Source: Ferrimonas balearica
Lineage (GTDB): Bacteria; Pseudomonadota; Gammaproteobacteria; Enterobacterales; Shewanellaceae
Reading direction: 5' to 3'
DNA: 64,000 nt
NCBI RefSeq assembly: GCF_019802055.1
Contig: NZ_JAHVHW010000006.1
Location: 372,001-436,000 of the forward strand
In this document: in pieces, positions 39,096 through 48,421 of the stretch
Layout: each line of letters opens with the position of its first letter
Position numbering within the stretch: the stretch's first letter is position 1
The notes under the pieces: generated by a model
Told to the model about the DNA's origin: nothing
The model's input: only the letters and a program-made list of their open reading frames with translations
Database searches by the model: none
Program-made: the position numbers and the translations under genes

Positions 39096-41660
39096 ATGAA
39101 ACCATCCATCCTGGCCTGCGCCATCAGTGCCACCCTGCTGCCTCTGGGTAACGCGATCGCCGCCGAAGAAAACATTGAGCGAATCGAAGTCACCGGCTCC
39201 CACATCAAGCGAACCGACCTGGAGGGTCCCTCTCCCATCCTGGCGATTGATGAGGACGACATCCGGAGTGCCGGTGCACAAGACATCTCCGAGTTACTGC
39301 GTAAGCTGCCTGTTTCCGGTAACGGGACTTTCTCCACTCAGGGTAACGACTCCGATGACACCGGAAACGGCGGGGCCGCCATCTCACTGCGTGGCCTGGG
39401 GGCAGATTCCACTCTGGTGCTGCTCAACGGCCGACGCATCTCTGTGTCTGCCTTTGCCAAAGAGATCGACACCGCGTTCGTCGACATCAATGCCATCCCT
39501 CTCTCCGCCATTGAGCGCATCGAAATTCTGAAAGATGGGGCTTCAGCCACCTACGGTTCGGATGCCATCGCCGGGGTAGTCAACATCATCCTCAAGAACA
39601 ACTTTGAAGGGTTCGAAGTGACTGCCGGCTATGGTGACACCAGCGAAGCGGGTGGGGAGGAGACCAGTTTGTCCGCCCTTTGGGGAACACAAGGTGAGCG
39701 CAGCCATACCACCGTGGTACTGGACTACTTCCAACGGGAGGAGACCCTGTTTGCTGATCGGTCCTACTCCCGCTCCGCCAACCAGACCGCCCGTGGTGGT
39801 TTCGATTTCCGCTCCTCCTCAGGCAACCCGGGCTCTTTCAGCTCAGCCACCATCGGAGAGGATGGCTCCATCCTGGCAGACGGCAACTGGCAACCGGACG
39901 CCAACTGCCCGGACGATCGCATTGCTGGCGCGTTCTGCCGCTTCGATTACGCCCCCTTTATGACCTCCATTCCTGAAACGGAACGAGCAGGTCTGATGGT
40001 TCTGCAGGACTACCAGTTCAACGATCGTCTTAAGTTCTTTGCGGAACTCTCCTACCAGCACAACAACACCGTCGTGAAGGGGGCCGCCAGCCCCTCATTC
40101 AGCGAGTTTTACATGCTGGCCGACAACCCGCTTTTCCTGTCCGGTGAAGCCACCAACCCCTTCCCCGGCCAGGACATCACCATGCGTCGGCGTCTGACAG
40201 AAACCGGTGGGCGGCAAAAGAAGGTGGAAACCGATAACGCCCGCTCCGTACTGGGACTGAACGGCAATTTCTCCGACTGGGAGTGGGAGCTGGCCTACAC
40301 CTACAGCCGGAGCCGCTCCAACGAATATGGGCAGCAGGGGTTTGTCTGGACACCGGAGCTTCAGGACGCGATCAACGATGGCAGCTTCAATCCCTTCTCC
40401 ACCACCCAAAGCCCTGAGGTGCTGGACCGCATTACCGTCAGCACCACCCGCGATGGCAAGTCCACGACAGAGGCGTGGGACGGAAAAATTACCGGCGACC
40501 TGTTTGAACTGGGCGGCAACATGGCGGCCATCGCTGTAGGCTTTGAGTATCGGGAAGAGAGCCTGGAGGACAATCCGGACGAGCTGTTCCTGCGGGGCGA
40601 GATTTTCGGCACAGAAGCGACACAAGCCGCGGGCAGCCGGGACCAAACCTCCCTGTTCGCCGAACTGGCACTGCCCCTGTTCGACACCATTGATGTGCAG
40701 CTGGCGGTTCGCTACGAGGACTACTCTGACTTTGGCACCAACACCAGCCCCAAGTTTGCGGTTCGCTGGGCACCATTGGACAACCTGGCATTCCGCGCCA
40801 GTTGGGGTGAGGCGTTCCGTGCTCCCTCACTGGTTCAGCTGGGCCTGGGCGCCACTCAGGAGTCACCTGGCCTGGTCGACACCACTCGTTGCCCTCTGAC
40901 CGGAGAGGAGTTTGACTGTACAGCTCAGGAACGAACGGTCATCTTCTCCGGTAACCCGGACCTGAAGCCGGAAGAGTCCACCTCCTATAACGTGGGTATC
41001 GTCTGGGAACTGGTCGACAACTGGTCTCTGGCGGTCGATTACTGGAACTACGATCAGGACAACCTGATCACCTCTGACACTCAGTTCCTGCTGGATACTC
41101 AGGGCACCAACCCCGATGTGGTCAAGCGTGAGCCGACCGTAGACGGTATCCCCGGTCAGATCATTGAGATCTATGACAGCTTCCGCAACCTCGGTGGGCA
41201 GAAGACCGACGGCATCGACTTCGACACCCAGTACACGCTGGCAACCAACGGCCTGGGTGATTACCGGTTCAGCTATAACCTGACCTGGGTCAACAGCTTC
41301 GAGGAGATCCGGGAGGATGGCACCGCTCGGGATCTGAATGGCGCCTACCAGCACCCGGAATACCGCTGGACCGCTGCGGCGGATTGGAGCATGAATGCCT
41401 GGCTGGCTTCCGCTCGGGTGAACTACATCGGTGAGATGGAAGATGACGTCGATGCGGGGGCAACTGGCACCATCGACTCCATGGTGACGCTGGACCTGAA
41501 TGCCAGCTACCTGTGGAACAGCTGGCGCTTTACCCTGGGCGCCAACAATGTGCTGGATGAGGAGCCTCCGTTCTCCCAGGCCACCTTTATGGGTTATGAC
41601 CAGAAAACCCATTCTGCACAAGGACGTTTCACTTACGCCAAAGTCAGTTACCGTTTCTGA
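39096..41660 (+). CDS. TonB-dependent outer-membrane receptor
   Basis: The 854-residue precursor has a signal peptide cut near IAA-EEN and a TonB-box-like IERIEVTGSHIKR. A plug domain follows (VSGNGTFS..., GLGADSTLVLLNGRR, IERIEILKDGASATYGSDAIAGVVNIILK), then a 22-strand-type barrel that ends in YRF. It resembles the large TonB receptors of Shewanella and Alteromonas. Substrate is unknown: no Fur box is visible, so iron is not implied. A hairpin follows the stop. Confidence 0.92.
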   Translation: MKPSILACAISATLLPLGNAIAAEENIERIEVTGSHIKRTDLEGPSPILAIDEDDIRSAGAQDISELLRKLPVSGNGTFSTQGNDSDDTGNGGAAISLRGLGADSTLVLLNGRRISVSAFAKEIDTAFVDINAIPLSAIERIEILKDGASATYGSDAIAGVVNIILKNNFEGFEVTAGYGDTSEAGGEETSLSALWGTQGERSHTTVVLDYFQREETLFADRSYSRSANQTARGGFDFRSSSGNPGSFSSATIGEDGSILADGNWQPDANCPDDRIAGAFCRFDYAPFMTSIPETERAGLMVLQDYQFNDRLKFFAELSYQHNNTVVKGAASPSFSEFYMLADNPLFLSGEATNPFPGQDITMRRRLTETGGRQKKVETDNARSVLGLNGNFSDWEWELAYTYSRSRSNEYGQQGFVWTPELQDAINDGSFNPFSTTQSPEVLDRITVSTTRDGKSTTEAWDGKITGDLFELGGNMAAIAVGFEYREESLEDNPDELFLRGEIFGTEATQAAGSRDQTSLFAELALPLFDTIDVQLAVRYEDYSDFGTNTSPKFAVRWAPLDNLAFRASWGEAFRAPSLVQLGLGATQESPGLVDTTRCPLTGEEFDCTAQERTVIFSGNPDLKPEESTSYNVGIVWELVDNWSLAVDYWNYDQDNLITSDTQFLLDTQGTNPDVVKREPTVDGIPGQIIEIYDSFRNLGGQKTDGIDFDTQYTLATNGLGDYRFSYNLTWVNSFEEIREDGTARDLNGAYQHPEYRWTAAADWSMNAWLASARVNYIGEMEDDVDAGATGTIDSMVTLDLNASYLWNSWRFTLGANNVLDEEPPFSQATFMGYDQKTHSAQGRFTYAKVSYRF

Positions 41661-41667
41661 CGCTTGT

Positions 41668-41693
41668 GGGGCCGGTCCTTCAGGATCGGCCCC
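41668..41693 (+). terminator. Hairpin terminator of the TonB receptor gene
   Basis: An 11-bp stem (GGGGCCGGTCC / GGATCGGCCCC, one G-T pair) with loop TTCA, 7 nt past the stop; weak T-content follows. Confidence 0.65.
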
Positions 41694-41977
41694 TGAAACT
41701 TCTTCCCCCCGAGCCAGGCAAAACCAAACCTCGGTCACAAAAGCGAGATCCTGCCCCATCGAAATCCCCCCAATAACGACCTTGGCAAAGGGATGAAATG
41801 TTGACCAGATCGCAGTTTTGAGATTTGGCCATCACCGGAACACTCACACTGTGACCCATCCACTCCCCAGTCACCGGCGTAATCAATATGCTGATCGCCA
41901 CCTAACAAAGAACGTGACTCAAGCGCAACCGTCACCGGCGAGGAAACCCCGCCGCGCCGTCACCCATGGGAGACTCA
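41694..41977. other. Non-coding gap before the HemN-like gene
   Basis: No gene is supported. GTCACCGGCG occurs twice (41870-41879 and 41931-41940) about 60 bp apart, with a third related ATCACCGGAA at 41832, so a small repeat or leader structure is possible. I recognise no known riboswitch. Confidence 0.35.
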
Positions 41978-43312
41978 ATGTCCTTAGCCGAACGCGCCCT
42001 GAATAACGCCGCCATCCGCGAAAGCAACAAGATCACCACCCCCCGCTGGATGCTGGATGGTCTTGAGCACATGATGCAGTTCTACACCAAACGCCATCTG
42101 TGCCTTGATACCCAGGCGTGCGATGCGTTTCCGGCCCCTATGCCCGGTCGCAAGTACATGCTCTACATGCATGTGCCCTTCTGCCACACGCTGTGCTCCT
42201 TCTGCACCTTCCATCGCTTCCTGTTCAAGGAAGAGAAAGCCCGCGCCTACTTTGTCAGCCTGCGCAAAGAGATGGAGATGGCCAAGGCGCTGGGTTACGA
42301 CTTTGAAGAGCTCTACATCGGCGGCGGCACCACCACGGTTCTGGTGGATGAGCTGGCCCGCACCATTGAGCACGCCCGCAACCTGTTCCCCGGTATCAAA
42401 CAGGTCTCCTGTGAGTCCGACCCGCTGCACCTGACCTCCGCCGAGTTCACTCAGCTTCATGGCCTGGTGGACCGCCTCTCCGTCGGTGTTCAGAGCTTTG
42501 ACCGGGATATCCTGGCCCGCACCGATCGTCTGGAGAAGTTTGGTGAGCCCGAAGTGGTGTACGAGAAGCTGCTGCGCGCCAAAGACAACTTCCCGATCCT
42601 GAACGTGGACATGATCTTTGGTTTCCAGGGTCAAACTGCCGAAGTGCTGCAGAAAGACATGGATATGCTGACTCGCCTGGGTCCGCGCCAGATCACCACC
42701 TATCCGCTGATGGTGACCCACCAGACCCGCAAGAGCGCAAAGGGCAATCTGGCGGCAGCCAACCAGGACATCCGTAAGGACTATGAGCTGATCCTCAACA
42801 CCCTGAAGGGTCACTACGACCAGCTGACCGCCTGGTCCTTCGGCAAGAGCAACGAGGAAGGGTTCGACGAGTACGTGGTCAACTACGACGACTACCTGGG
42901 TCTGGGCTCCGGCAGCTTCAGCTTCCTGCACGACACCCTGTACGTGAACAGCTTCTCCCTGCGTCGCTATCAGGAGCGTATCGCCGCCGGTAAGATGGGC
43001 GTGGAGTCCTCCAAGCATTACACCCGCCACGCCGTGATGCAGTACCGCTTCCTGCTCAATCTGTTTGGTGGTCGTCTCTCCAAGAGCTACTTCAAAGAGC
43101 AGTTTGGCGTCAGCCCCTACCTGGGCCTGGCCAAGGAGATGGCGTTTATGCACGCTACCGGCTCTCTGAAGCAGGACCCCCAGGATCCGGATAAGCTGCA
43201 AGCCACCCCCAACGGCCTGATGATGGGCCTGTTGATGATGAAGAACTTCTACGCCGGCATGGACAATGTGCGGGCCGAGCTGCGTCGCCCTCTGGGCGCC
43301 AAGGATATGTAA
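41978..43312 (+). CDS. HemN-like radical SAM protein (coproporphyrinogen III oxidase family)
   Basis: The ATG at 41978 has GGGAGA upstream and gives 444 residues. The radical SAM cluster motif is CHTLCSFC inside YMHVPFCHTLCSFCTFH (near residues 61-77), followed by the SAM-binding GGGTTT. The C-terminal domain resembles the HemN/HemW group rather than being a plain oxidase. Relatives include oxygen-independent coproporphyrinogen oxidases, heme chaperones and the anaerobic heme-degrading ChuW/HutW enzymes. I cannot choose among these. It follows a TonB receptor by 317 bp. Confidence 0.75.
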   Translation: MSLAERALNNAAIRESNKITTPRWMLDGLEHMMQFYTKRHLCLDTQACDAFPAPMPGRKYMLYMHVPFCHTLCSFCTFHRFLFKEEKARAYFVSLRKEMEMAKALGYDFEELYIGGGTTTVLVDELARTIEHARNLFPGIKQVSCESDPLHLTSAEFTQLHGLVDRLSVGVQSFDRDILARTDRLEKFGEPEVVYEKLLRAKDNFPILNVDMIFGFQGQTAEVLQKDMDMLTRLGPRQITTYPLMVTHQTRKSAKGNLAAANQDIRKDYELILNTLKGHYDQLTAWSFGKSNEEGFDEYVVNYDDYLGLGSGSFSFLHDTLYVNSFSLRRYQERIAAGKMGVESSKHYTRHAVMQYRFLLNLFGGRLSKSYFKEQFGVSPYLGLAKEMAFMHATGSLKQDPQDPDKLQATPNGLMMGLLMMKNFYAGMDNVRAELRRPLGAKDM

Positions 43313-43327
43313 TCCAGGTTCGTCATC

Positions 43328-43354
43328 AGGGCGCCCCAGGGGCGCCCTTTTTTT
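43328..43354 (+). terminator. Rho-independent terminator
   Basis: AGGGCGCC, 5-nt loop, GGCGCCCT and a seven-base T-run end the HemN-like gene's transcript. Confidence 0.92.
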
Positions 43355-43423
43355 GACCGGGAGATGACAATTGCGGTTTGCATGGCGATAATCCGGTGCA
43401 CTTCTGTGACAGCGAATAACGCC

Positions 43424-44266
43424 ATGAGCCAGATCCTGATCATCGCCAATCTCAACTGCGATCACATCCTGCGCCTGAGCCGCCCCTTAAGCTCCGGAGC
43501 CCGGATTCACTACGAAGATCTGGGTCATCGTATTGGCGGCGGCGCCACCAATACCGGACTGGGTCTGGTCTGGGCCGGGCACCAGGTGGAACTGCTCAGC
43601 CAGGTGGGGGATGACAAACTGGGGGACTGGTTGCTGGCTGAGGCTGCGAAGCTGGGCCTGGGCTGTCAGCAGGTACACCGACTGGTGGGCCCGACCCAAT
43701 CACTGCAACTGTTGATGGAGCCCAATGGTGAACGCACCATTCTGCGCCCCAATCGACCACGCCTGTTGCTGCCTCAACGCATCGACTGGTCCCCGGTGGA
43801 TGCCCTCTATGTGAATCTCTCCGCCGAACACTTGCCGCGACTGATGAGCGAAGCTCTCGAGCACGCGCTGGTGGTGGCGCAACTTCCCAAAGACCTGGCT
43901 GCCCGCCCCTGCCATTACCTGATCACCTCCGACGACGATCTGGCCCAACACGGCATTGCCCCCAGCTTCGAGTGGGCCAAGAGCATCGCCGGGGAGCAAC
44001 TGCGCGCCTTTATCGTCACAGAGGGGGCTCACGGCGCCCGGGCCTATCTGGCTTCGACCGACTTGCACCAAAGCGCGGTGCCCGCCACGCTGGTGGACAG
44101 CACCGGAGCGGGTGACTGCTATGCAGCGGGTCTTATTCATGGCCTGCTCAGCCAGAGTGACCTCAGCCAGGCGATGGCGGAGGCAGCACGTTGGGCGGCG
44201 TTTGCGGTCTCCGCCGAGCGCTCCATCCCACCGGAAACGCTGAAGCAGTATCTGGCCTCAACTTGA
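43424..44266 (+). CDS. PfkB/ribokinase-family sugar kinase
   Basis: Start taken at MSQILIIANLNCD (280 residues); an ATG upstream adds an unrelated extension. PfkB features are GGGATNTGLGLVWAG near the N-terminus (glycine-rich substrate loop) and DSTGAGDCYAAGLIHG near residue 227, with the catalytic Asp of GAGD. It phosphorylates a sugar or nucleoside; which one cannot be read. It is a free-standing gene. Confidence 0.85.
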   Translation: MSQILIIANLNCDHILRLSRPLSSGARIHYEDLGHRIGGGATNTGLGLVWAGHQVELLSQVGDDKLGDWLLAEAAKLGLGCQQVHRLVGPTQSLQLLMEPNGERTILRPNRPRLLLPQRIDWSPVDALYVNLSAEHLPRLMSEALEHALVVAQLPKDLAARPCHYLITSDDDLAQHGIAPSFEWAKSIAGEQLRAFIVTEGAHGARAYLASTDLHQSAVPATLVDSTGAGDCYAAGLIHGLLSQSDLSQAMAEAARWAAFAVSAERSIPPETLKQYLAST

Positions 44267-44335
44267 CGCACAGCCCTGTTATGGTCGATAACCAGTTTAC
44301 CTGTCTGAATATTGAGCGCTAATCCACGGAGTCGG

Positions 44336-45394
44336 ATGGAACTGGACCCCAGGCCTGTGCAATACAAGGGACTGCAATGGCTGCTGATTTTTGCCACCCT
44401 AACGCCGCTGGCCAACATCGTTCTGTATGAGTGGTCGAAGCCGCTGCTTAATCAATTGCCCTATCTGGCGAGCGCTCTGCTGGCGCTTACGCTTTGGGGA
44501 TTGAACCGCTGGTCCCATCAACGCAAGCGCTTCCGGCTCGCCCTCCCCATTGACGTTCAGGGGCTACTGCTAGGCCTCGCTCTCTCCACCGTCGTGGCGA
44601 TTCGATTGTCTGGCGCTGACGGTGAACCGGCCATGCCGATATTTTCCGCCTACATCATGTTTGTTTTCGCGTCAGTTCTCGGATTGCACAGTGCAGACCG
44701 GGCTCTGCTGCTGTGCATCATTCCCCCCACTCTGGTGTTGCTGTGGCCCAGTGGTGTGCTCTGGTGGCAGGAGTTGGCGGTGCTGGCCATTGCCCTCTAT
44801 CTGGGGCTCGCCGCCCGACGCCAGATCAATCTCTGGATGCGGATGAGTCAAGCCCAGTTGCGCCAGAACAAACGCCTGCTGGAAAAGTTCCGAACTCTGT
44901 CCAACCAGGATGCCCTGACCGGGCTGGCCAACCGTCGCTACTTCGACCTGCGCCTGGAGCAGTCGGTCAATGAGGCCAAGCGTAGCAAGAACGCCCTGAG
45001 CCTGATCCTGCTCGATGTGGACTATTTCAAACGCTACAACGATCACTTCGGCCATCAGGCGGGCGACGAATGCCTGCGCATCGTGGCGCAGATCATGCGA
45101 CGGAGTAGCCGCCGCCAGTCCGACACACTGGCCCGCCTTGGCGGTGAAGAGTTTGTCCTGCTGCTGCCCAATACCGATAAACGGGGGGCTCAACGACTGG
45201 CGGAGGAGATCCAGTCCCGCCTGAAGGATGCCAATCTGGATCACCCGGAGTCAGGCATCGCTACGCGGGTGACCCTCAGTCAGGGGATCGCCCAGTGGCA
45301 TCCCGGACTCTCCGGCTCGGCACTGCTTCACCAGGCCGACAAGGCGATGTACGAGGCCAAGCTTTCGGGCCGGAACACCATCAACGCCGCCTGA
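44336..45394 (+). CDS. Membrane diguanylate cyclase (GGDEF)
   Basis: The ATG at 44336 follows ACGGAG; an upstream TTG is less likely. The 352-residue protein has five to six membrane helices (about 13-150), a short linker helix and a GGDEF domain from about 185. GGEEF is at 269-273 with the I-site RQSD at 260-263; DALTGLANRRYFD and DVDYFKRYND are intact. It should synthesise c-di-GMP under product control. It is a second cyclase besides the gene at 34523, with a different membrane part. Confidence 0.9.
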   Translation: MELDPRPVQYKGLQWLLIFATLTPLANIVLYEWSKPLLNQLPYLASALLALTLWGLNRWSHQRKRFRLALPIDVQGLLLGLALSTVVAIRLSGADGEPAMPIFSAYIMFVFASVLGLHSADRALLLCIIPPTLVLLWPSGVLWWQELAVLAIALYLGLAARRQINLWMRMSQAQLRQNKRLLEKFRTLSNQDALTGLANRRYFDLRLEQSVNEAKRSKNALSLILLDVDYFKRYNDHFGHQAGDECLRIVAQIMRRSSRRQSDTLARLGGEEFVLLLPNTDKRGAQRLAEEIQSRLKDANLDHPESGIATRVTLSQGIAQWHPGLSGSALLHQADKAMYEAKLSGRNTINAA

Positions 45395-45403
45395 TCCCGG
45401 CCA

Positions 45404-45436
45404 ATAAAAAAGCGCGCCATCCGGCGCGCTTCTTCG
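45404..45436. terminator. Bidirectional terminator
   Basis: AAGCGCGCC, loop ATCC, GGCGCGCTT with flanking A- and T-rich stretches, between the convergent GGDEF gene and the ETF-QO gene. Confidence 0.85.
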
Positions 45437-45440
45437 TGGG

Positions 45441-47075
45441 TTACATATTGGGGTAATTCGGCCCACCGCCCCCTTCCGGGGTGACCCAGGTGATGTTCTG
45501 ACTCGGATCCTTGATATCACAGGTTTTACAGTGGAGGCAGTTGGCGGCGTTGATCTGGAACCGGCTCTCCGCCCCTTCCTGCACAACCTCATACACCCCG
45601 GCAGGGCAATAGCGCTGTGCCGGCTCGTCAAACTGGGCCAGGTTAACCTCAATCGGAATGGTCTGGTTTGTCAGACGCAGGTGACAGGGCTGATCCTCAT
45701 CGTGGTAGGTGTTGGAGAGGAACACCGAAGAGAGGCGATCAAAGCTGAGCTTACCGTCCGGCTTGGGATAATCGATCACCGGGCACTCCGACGCCGTTCT
45801 CATCTGGGCGTGGTCGATCAATTCATCCTTCAGTGTCAGCGGAATACGGCCACCAAACAGGTTCTGATCCAGGGTATTGAAGGCGCCGCCAACCATGCTG
45901 CCAAACTTGTGCAGTGCGGGTCCGAAGTTGCGGGAGCGATACAGCTCCTCGTAGAGCCAGGATGACTTAAAGTGCGCCTCGAACGTGGTCAGGTCCTGCC
46001 CTGCATTACCCTCTTCCTTCAGCGCTTCTGCCACCACTTCAGCCGCCAGCATGCCGGACTTCATGGCAGTGTGGTTGCCCTTAATCTTGGCGAAGTTCAG
46101 GGTGCCAGCATCACAGCCAACCAACAGGCCACCCGGGAAGCTCATCTTAGGCAGCGAGTTGAAGCCCCCCTTGGTGATGGCTCGGGCGCCGTAGGCGATC
46201 CGCTCCCCCCCCTCCAGGTGCTTGGCGATCACCGGATGGGTCTTGAAGCGCTGGAACTCCTCAAACGGATTGAGGTTGGGGTTGTTGTAGTTCAGGTCGA
46301 CAATCAGACCCACCAGGATCTGATTGTTTTCAGCGTGGTAGAGGTAGCTGCCCCCGGAAGCGCCGTTTTCAGCCAACGGCCAGCCAGCGGTGTGCACCAC
46401 TTTGCCCGGCTGGGTAGCGCCCTCCGGCAGTTGCCAGATCTCCTTGAAGCCCAGGCCGTAATGCTGGGGGCTGCGCCCCTCATCCAGCTGGTAACGGGCA
46501 ATCAGTTGCTTACCCAGGTGTCCCCGGCAGCCCTCAGCAAACAGGGTGTAACGCGCCCGCAGTGCCATGCCTGGCATATAGCCGTCTTTTTCACTGCCAT
46601 CCTGAGCCACGCCCATGTCACCGGTGATCACACCAGCTACCACACCCGCTTCCTCGATCAGCTCTGAGGCAGCAAACCCGGGGTAGATCTCCACACCCAG
46701 CCCCTCGGCCTGCTCCGCCAGCCAGCGACACAGGTTACCGAGACTGATGATGTAGTTGCCCTGGTTGTGCATGGTTTTAGGGGTCAGCCAGTTCGGGAAC
46801 TGACGTCCCCCTTTGGCGTCCAGCATCCAGATCTCGTCATCGGTGACCGGAGTGGTGAGGGGGGCACCCTGTTCTTGCCACTGGGGCAAAAGTTCATCCA
46901 GGGCGCGGGTTTCAAATACGGCCCCTGAGAGGATATGGGCACCCACTTCGGAGCCTTTCTCAACCACACAGACATTGAGATCCGCGTTCAGCTGTTTCAG
47001 GCGGATGGCGGCAGAGAGGCCAGCCGGACCGGCTCCCACCACCAGGACGTCAAATTCCATCGACTCGCGTTCCAT
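45441..47075 (-). CDS. Electron-transfer flavoprotein-ubiquinone oxidoreductase
   Basis: ATG at 47075 is preferred, with GAGGA 7 nt upstream. The 544-residue protein has an N-terminal FAD-binding VVGAGPAGLSAAIRL and the ETF-QO motifs GAHILSGAV and GCDAGTLNFAKIKGNHTAMKSG. The C-terminal [4Fe-4S] site is NCLHCKTCDIKDP. It passes electrons from ETF, reduced by acyl-CoA and amino acid dehydrogenases, to membrane ubiquinone. It fits functionally with FadL-based fatty acid use elsewhere in the window. It is monocistronic. Confidence 0.96.
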   Translation of the reverse strand: MERESMEFDVLVVGAGPAGLSAAIRLKQLNADLNVCVVEKGSEVGAHILSGAVFETRALDELLPQWQEQGAPLTTPVTDDEIWMLDAKGGRQFPNWLTPKTMHNQGNYIISLGNLCRWLAEQAEGLGVEIYPGFAASELIEEAGVVAGVITGDMGVAQDGSEKDGYMPGMALRARYTLFAEGCRGHLGKQLIARYQLDEGRSPQHYGLGFKEIWQLPEGATQPGKVVHTAGWPLAENGASGGSYLYHAENNQILVGLIVDLNYNNPNLNPFEEFQRFKTHPVIAKHLEGGERIAYGARAITKGGFNSLPKMSFPGGLLVGCDAGTLNFAKIKGNHTAMKSGMLAAEVVAEALKEEGNAGQDLTTFEAHFKSSWLYEELYRSRNFGPALHKFGSMVGGAFNTLDQNLFGGRIPLTLKDELIDHAQMRTASECPVIDYPKPDGKLSFDRLSSVFLSNTYHDEDQPCHLRLTNQTIPIEVNLAQFDEPAQRYCPAGVYEVVQEGAESRFQINAANCLHCKTCDIKDPSQNITWVTPEGGGGPNYPNM

Positions 47076-47266
47076 CACTTTTCCTCGTCCGACACTTGCT
47101 GGAGCTTACGTTTACGTTATCGTCAGCTTACTGAAAAAGTGACCAAGTTCACAGAGGGCACAGCAGGAACAGTGAGAGAGGGGGCGTTTCGGGTGGCAAT
47201 TTAGGCAGGATCCACTCACAGCGGCCCGTGAAAATGTGATCCCATCTGATTGTCTGAGCCGCTGGC

Positions 47267-47272
47267 TATACT
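47267..47272 (+). promoter_or_regulatory. Candidate -10 of the moa operon
   Basis: TATACT (5 of 6) places transcription start near 47279, just before the structured leader. No good -35 is seen; the preceding TGTGATCCCATCTGA resembles a degraded CRP or FNR site and is not called. Confidence 0.4.
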
Positions 47273-47278
47273 TTACAC

Positions 47279-47411
47279 TGCTAGCAGTTGTGAACCGAGC
47301 CCGTCAGCACCTAAGTCCAGCAAGGGATATGGTAGGCGGGCCGTGGCGAAAGGCCACCGGGGTAGATTGAGAAAGTTAATCTGCCTTCCTCTATTTTAGG
47401 AAAGGTGACAC
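47279..47411 (+). ncRNA. Putative molybdenum-cofactor riboswitch in the moaA leader
   Basis: The 133-nt leader is rich in pairing. GCCCGTC (47299-47305) pairs with GGCGGGC (47335-47341). GTGGC-GAAAG-GCCAC follows with a GAAA loop, then GGTAGATT/AATCTGCC (47361-47368/47378-47385). TTCCT/AGGAA (47386-47390/47398-47402) covers the ribosome-binding site. Moco RNAs precede moaA in many gammaproteobacteria, and the CCGAGCCCGTCA segment resembles that class. The class assignment is inference; the structure is seen. Confidence 0.6.
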
Positions 47412-48392
47412 ATGCAAGAGCTCCAGGACCGATTTGGCCGCAGCTTCCCTTATCTGCGCCTGTCGATCACCGACGCCTGCAATTTCAAGTGCCAGTACTG
47501 TCTGCCTAACGGCTACCACCCTGACGGCAAACCCCGTTTTATGACGCTGGATGAGATCCGGCGGGTTTTGCATGCCTTCTCGACAGTCGGAATGCGAAAA
47601 GTGCGGATTACCGGCGGCGAACCCACCCTTCGTAAAGATTTCGAAGAGGTGATCCACATTGCCGCCAATACCCCAGGCGTGGAAACCATCGCCACCACCA
47701 CCAATGGCTATCGACTGGCGGAACATGCCCGTGCGTGGCATCAGGCGGGGTTGTCCCAGGTGAATGTGTCCGTCGACAGCCTCGACCCGGAGCAGTTCCG
47801 GCGGATTACCGGCGACAGCCGCTTTGATCTGGTGATGAAGGGGATCGACGCGGCGCTCAACGAGGGCTACCACAAGGTCAAAATCAATGTGGTGTTGCTG
47901 AAGGAACTGAACGGCGGCGAACTCCCCCGATTTCTGGATTTCATCAAGACCCACCCGGTGGACCTTCGATTTATCGAGTTGATGGAAACTGGCCTGCATC
48001 ACGATTACTTCAAGGCCCAGCACCTGCCCGGCACCGTGATCCAGAGTCAGTTGGAGCTCCAGGGTTGGCAGTTGGACCCCCGTGGTCGCGATGATGGCCC
48101 GGCCCTGAACTACAGCCACCCGGACTACGCCGGGCGCATCGGCCTGATCATGCCCTACGCCAAAGATTTCTGCGCCAGCTGCAACCGGCTGCGGGTGTCG
48201 GCCATCGGTAAGCTCCACCTCTGTCTGTTCACCGAGGCCGGCATTGAACTCAGGGACCTGCTTGGCAGTGATGAGCATCAGGACGCTTTGATTGCCAGAC
48301 TGCATGCGGCTCTGGGGCAAAAACACCAAACCCACTACCTCCACGAGGGGGACGCCGGTGCCACGCCGCACCTGGCCTCCATCGGCGGATAA
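47412..48392 (+). CDS. moaA: GTP 3',8-cyclase MoaA
   Basis: The 326-residue radical SAM enzyme has the N-terminal cluster Cys23, Cys27 and Cys30 (CNFKCQYC), the ITGGEPTLR motif, a second cluster in FCASCNRLRVSAIGKLHLC, and the essential terminal GG (SIGG). It converts GTP to 3',8-cyclo-GTP, the first step of molybdopterin synthesis. It leads moaABCDE; its ribosome-binding site AGGAAAGG can be masked by a hairpin. Confidence 0.97.
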   Translation: MQELQDRFGRSFPYLRLSITDACNFKCQYCLPNGYHPDGKPRFMTLDEIRRVLHAFSTVGMRKVRITGGEPTLRKDFEEVIHIAANTPGVETIATTTNGYRLAEHARAWHQAGLSQVNVSVDSLDPEQFRRITGDSRFDLVMKGIDAALNEGYHKVKINVVLLKELNGGELPRFLDFIKTHPVDLRFIELMETGLHHDYFKAQHLPGTVIQSQLELQGWQLDPRGRDDGPALNYSHPDYAGRIGLIMPYAKDFCASCNRLRVSAIGKLHLCLFTEAGIELRDLLGSDEHQDALIARLHAALGQKHQTHYLHEGDAGATPHLASIGG

Positions 48393-48421
48393 CTATAAAA
48401 GCGAAGCACAGAGACACCTTT

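Noticed and set aside
41694-41977. Cobalamin riboswitch before the HemN-like gene
   Set aside because: Short GTCACCGGCG repeats are present but no B12-box or matching stem set could be found.
47233-47252. FNR or CRP site before moaA
   Set aside because: TGTGATCCCATCTGAT matches only one half-site of either consensus.
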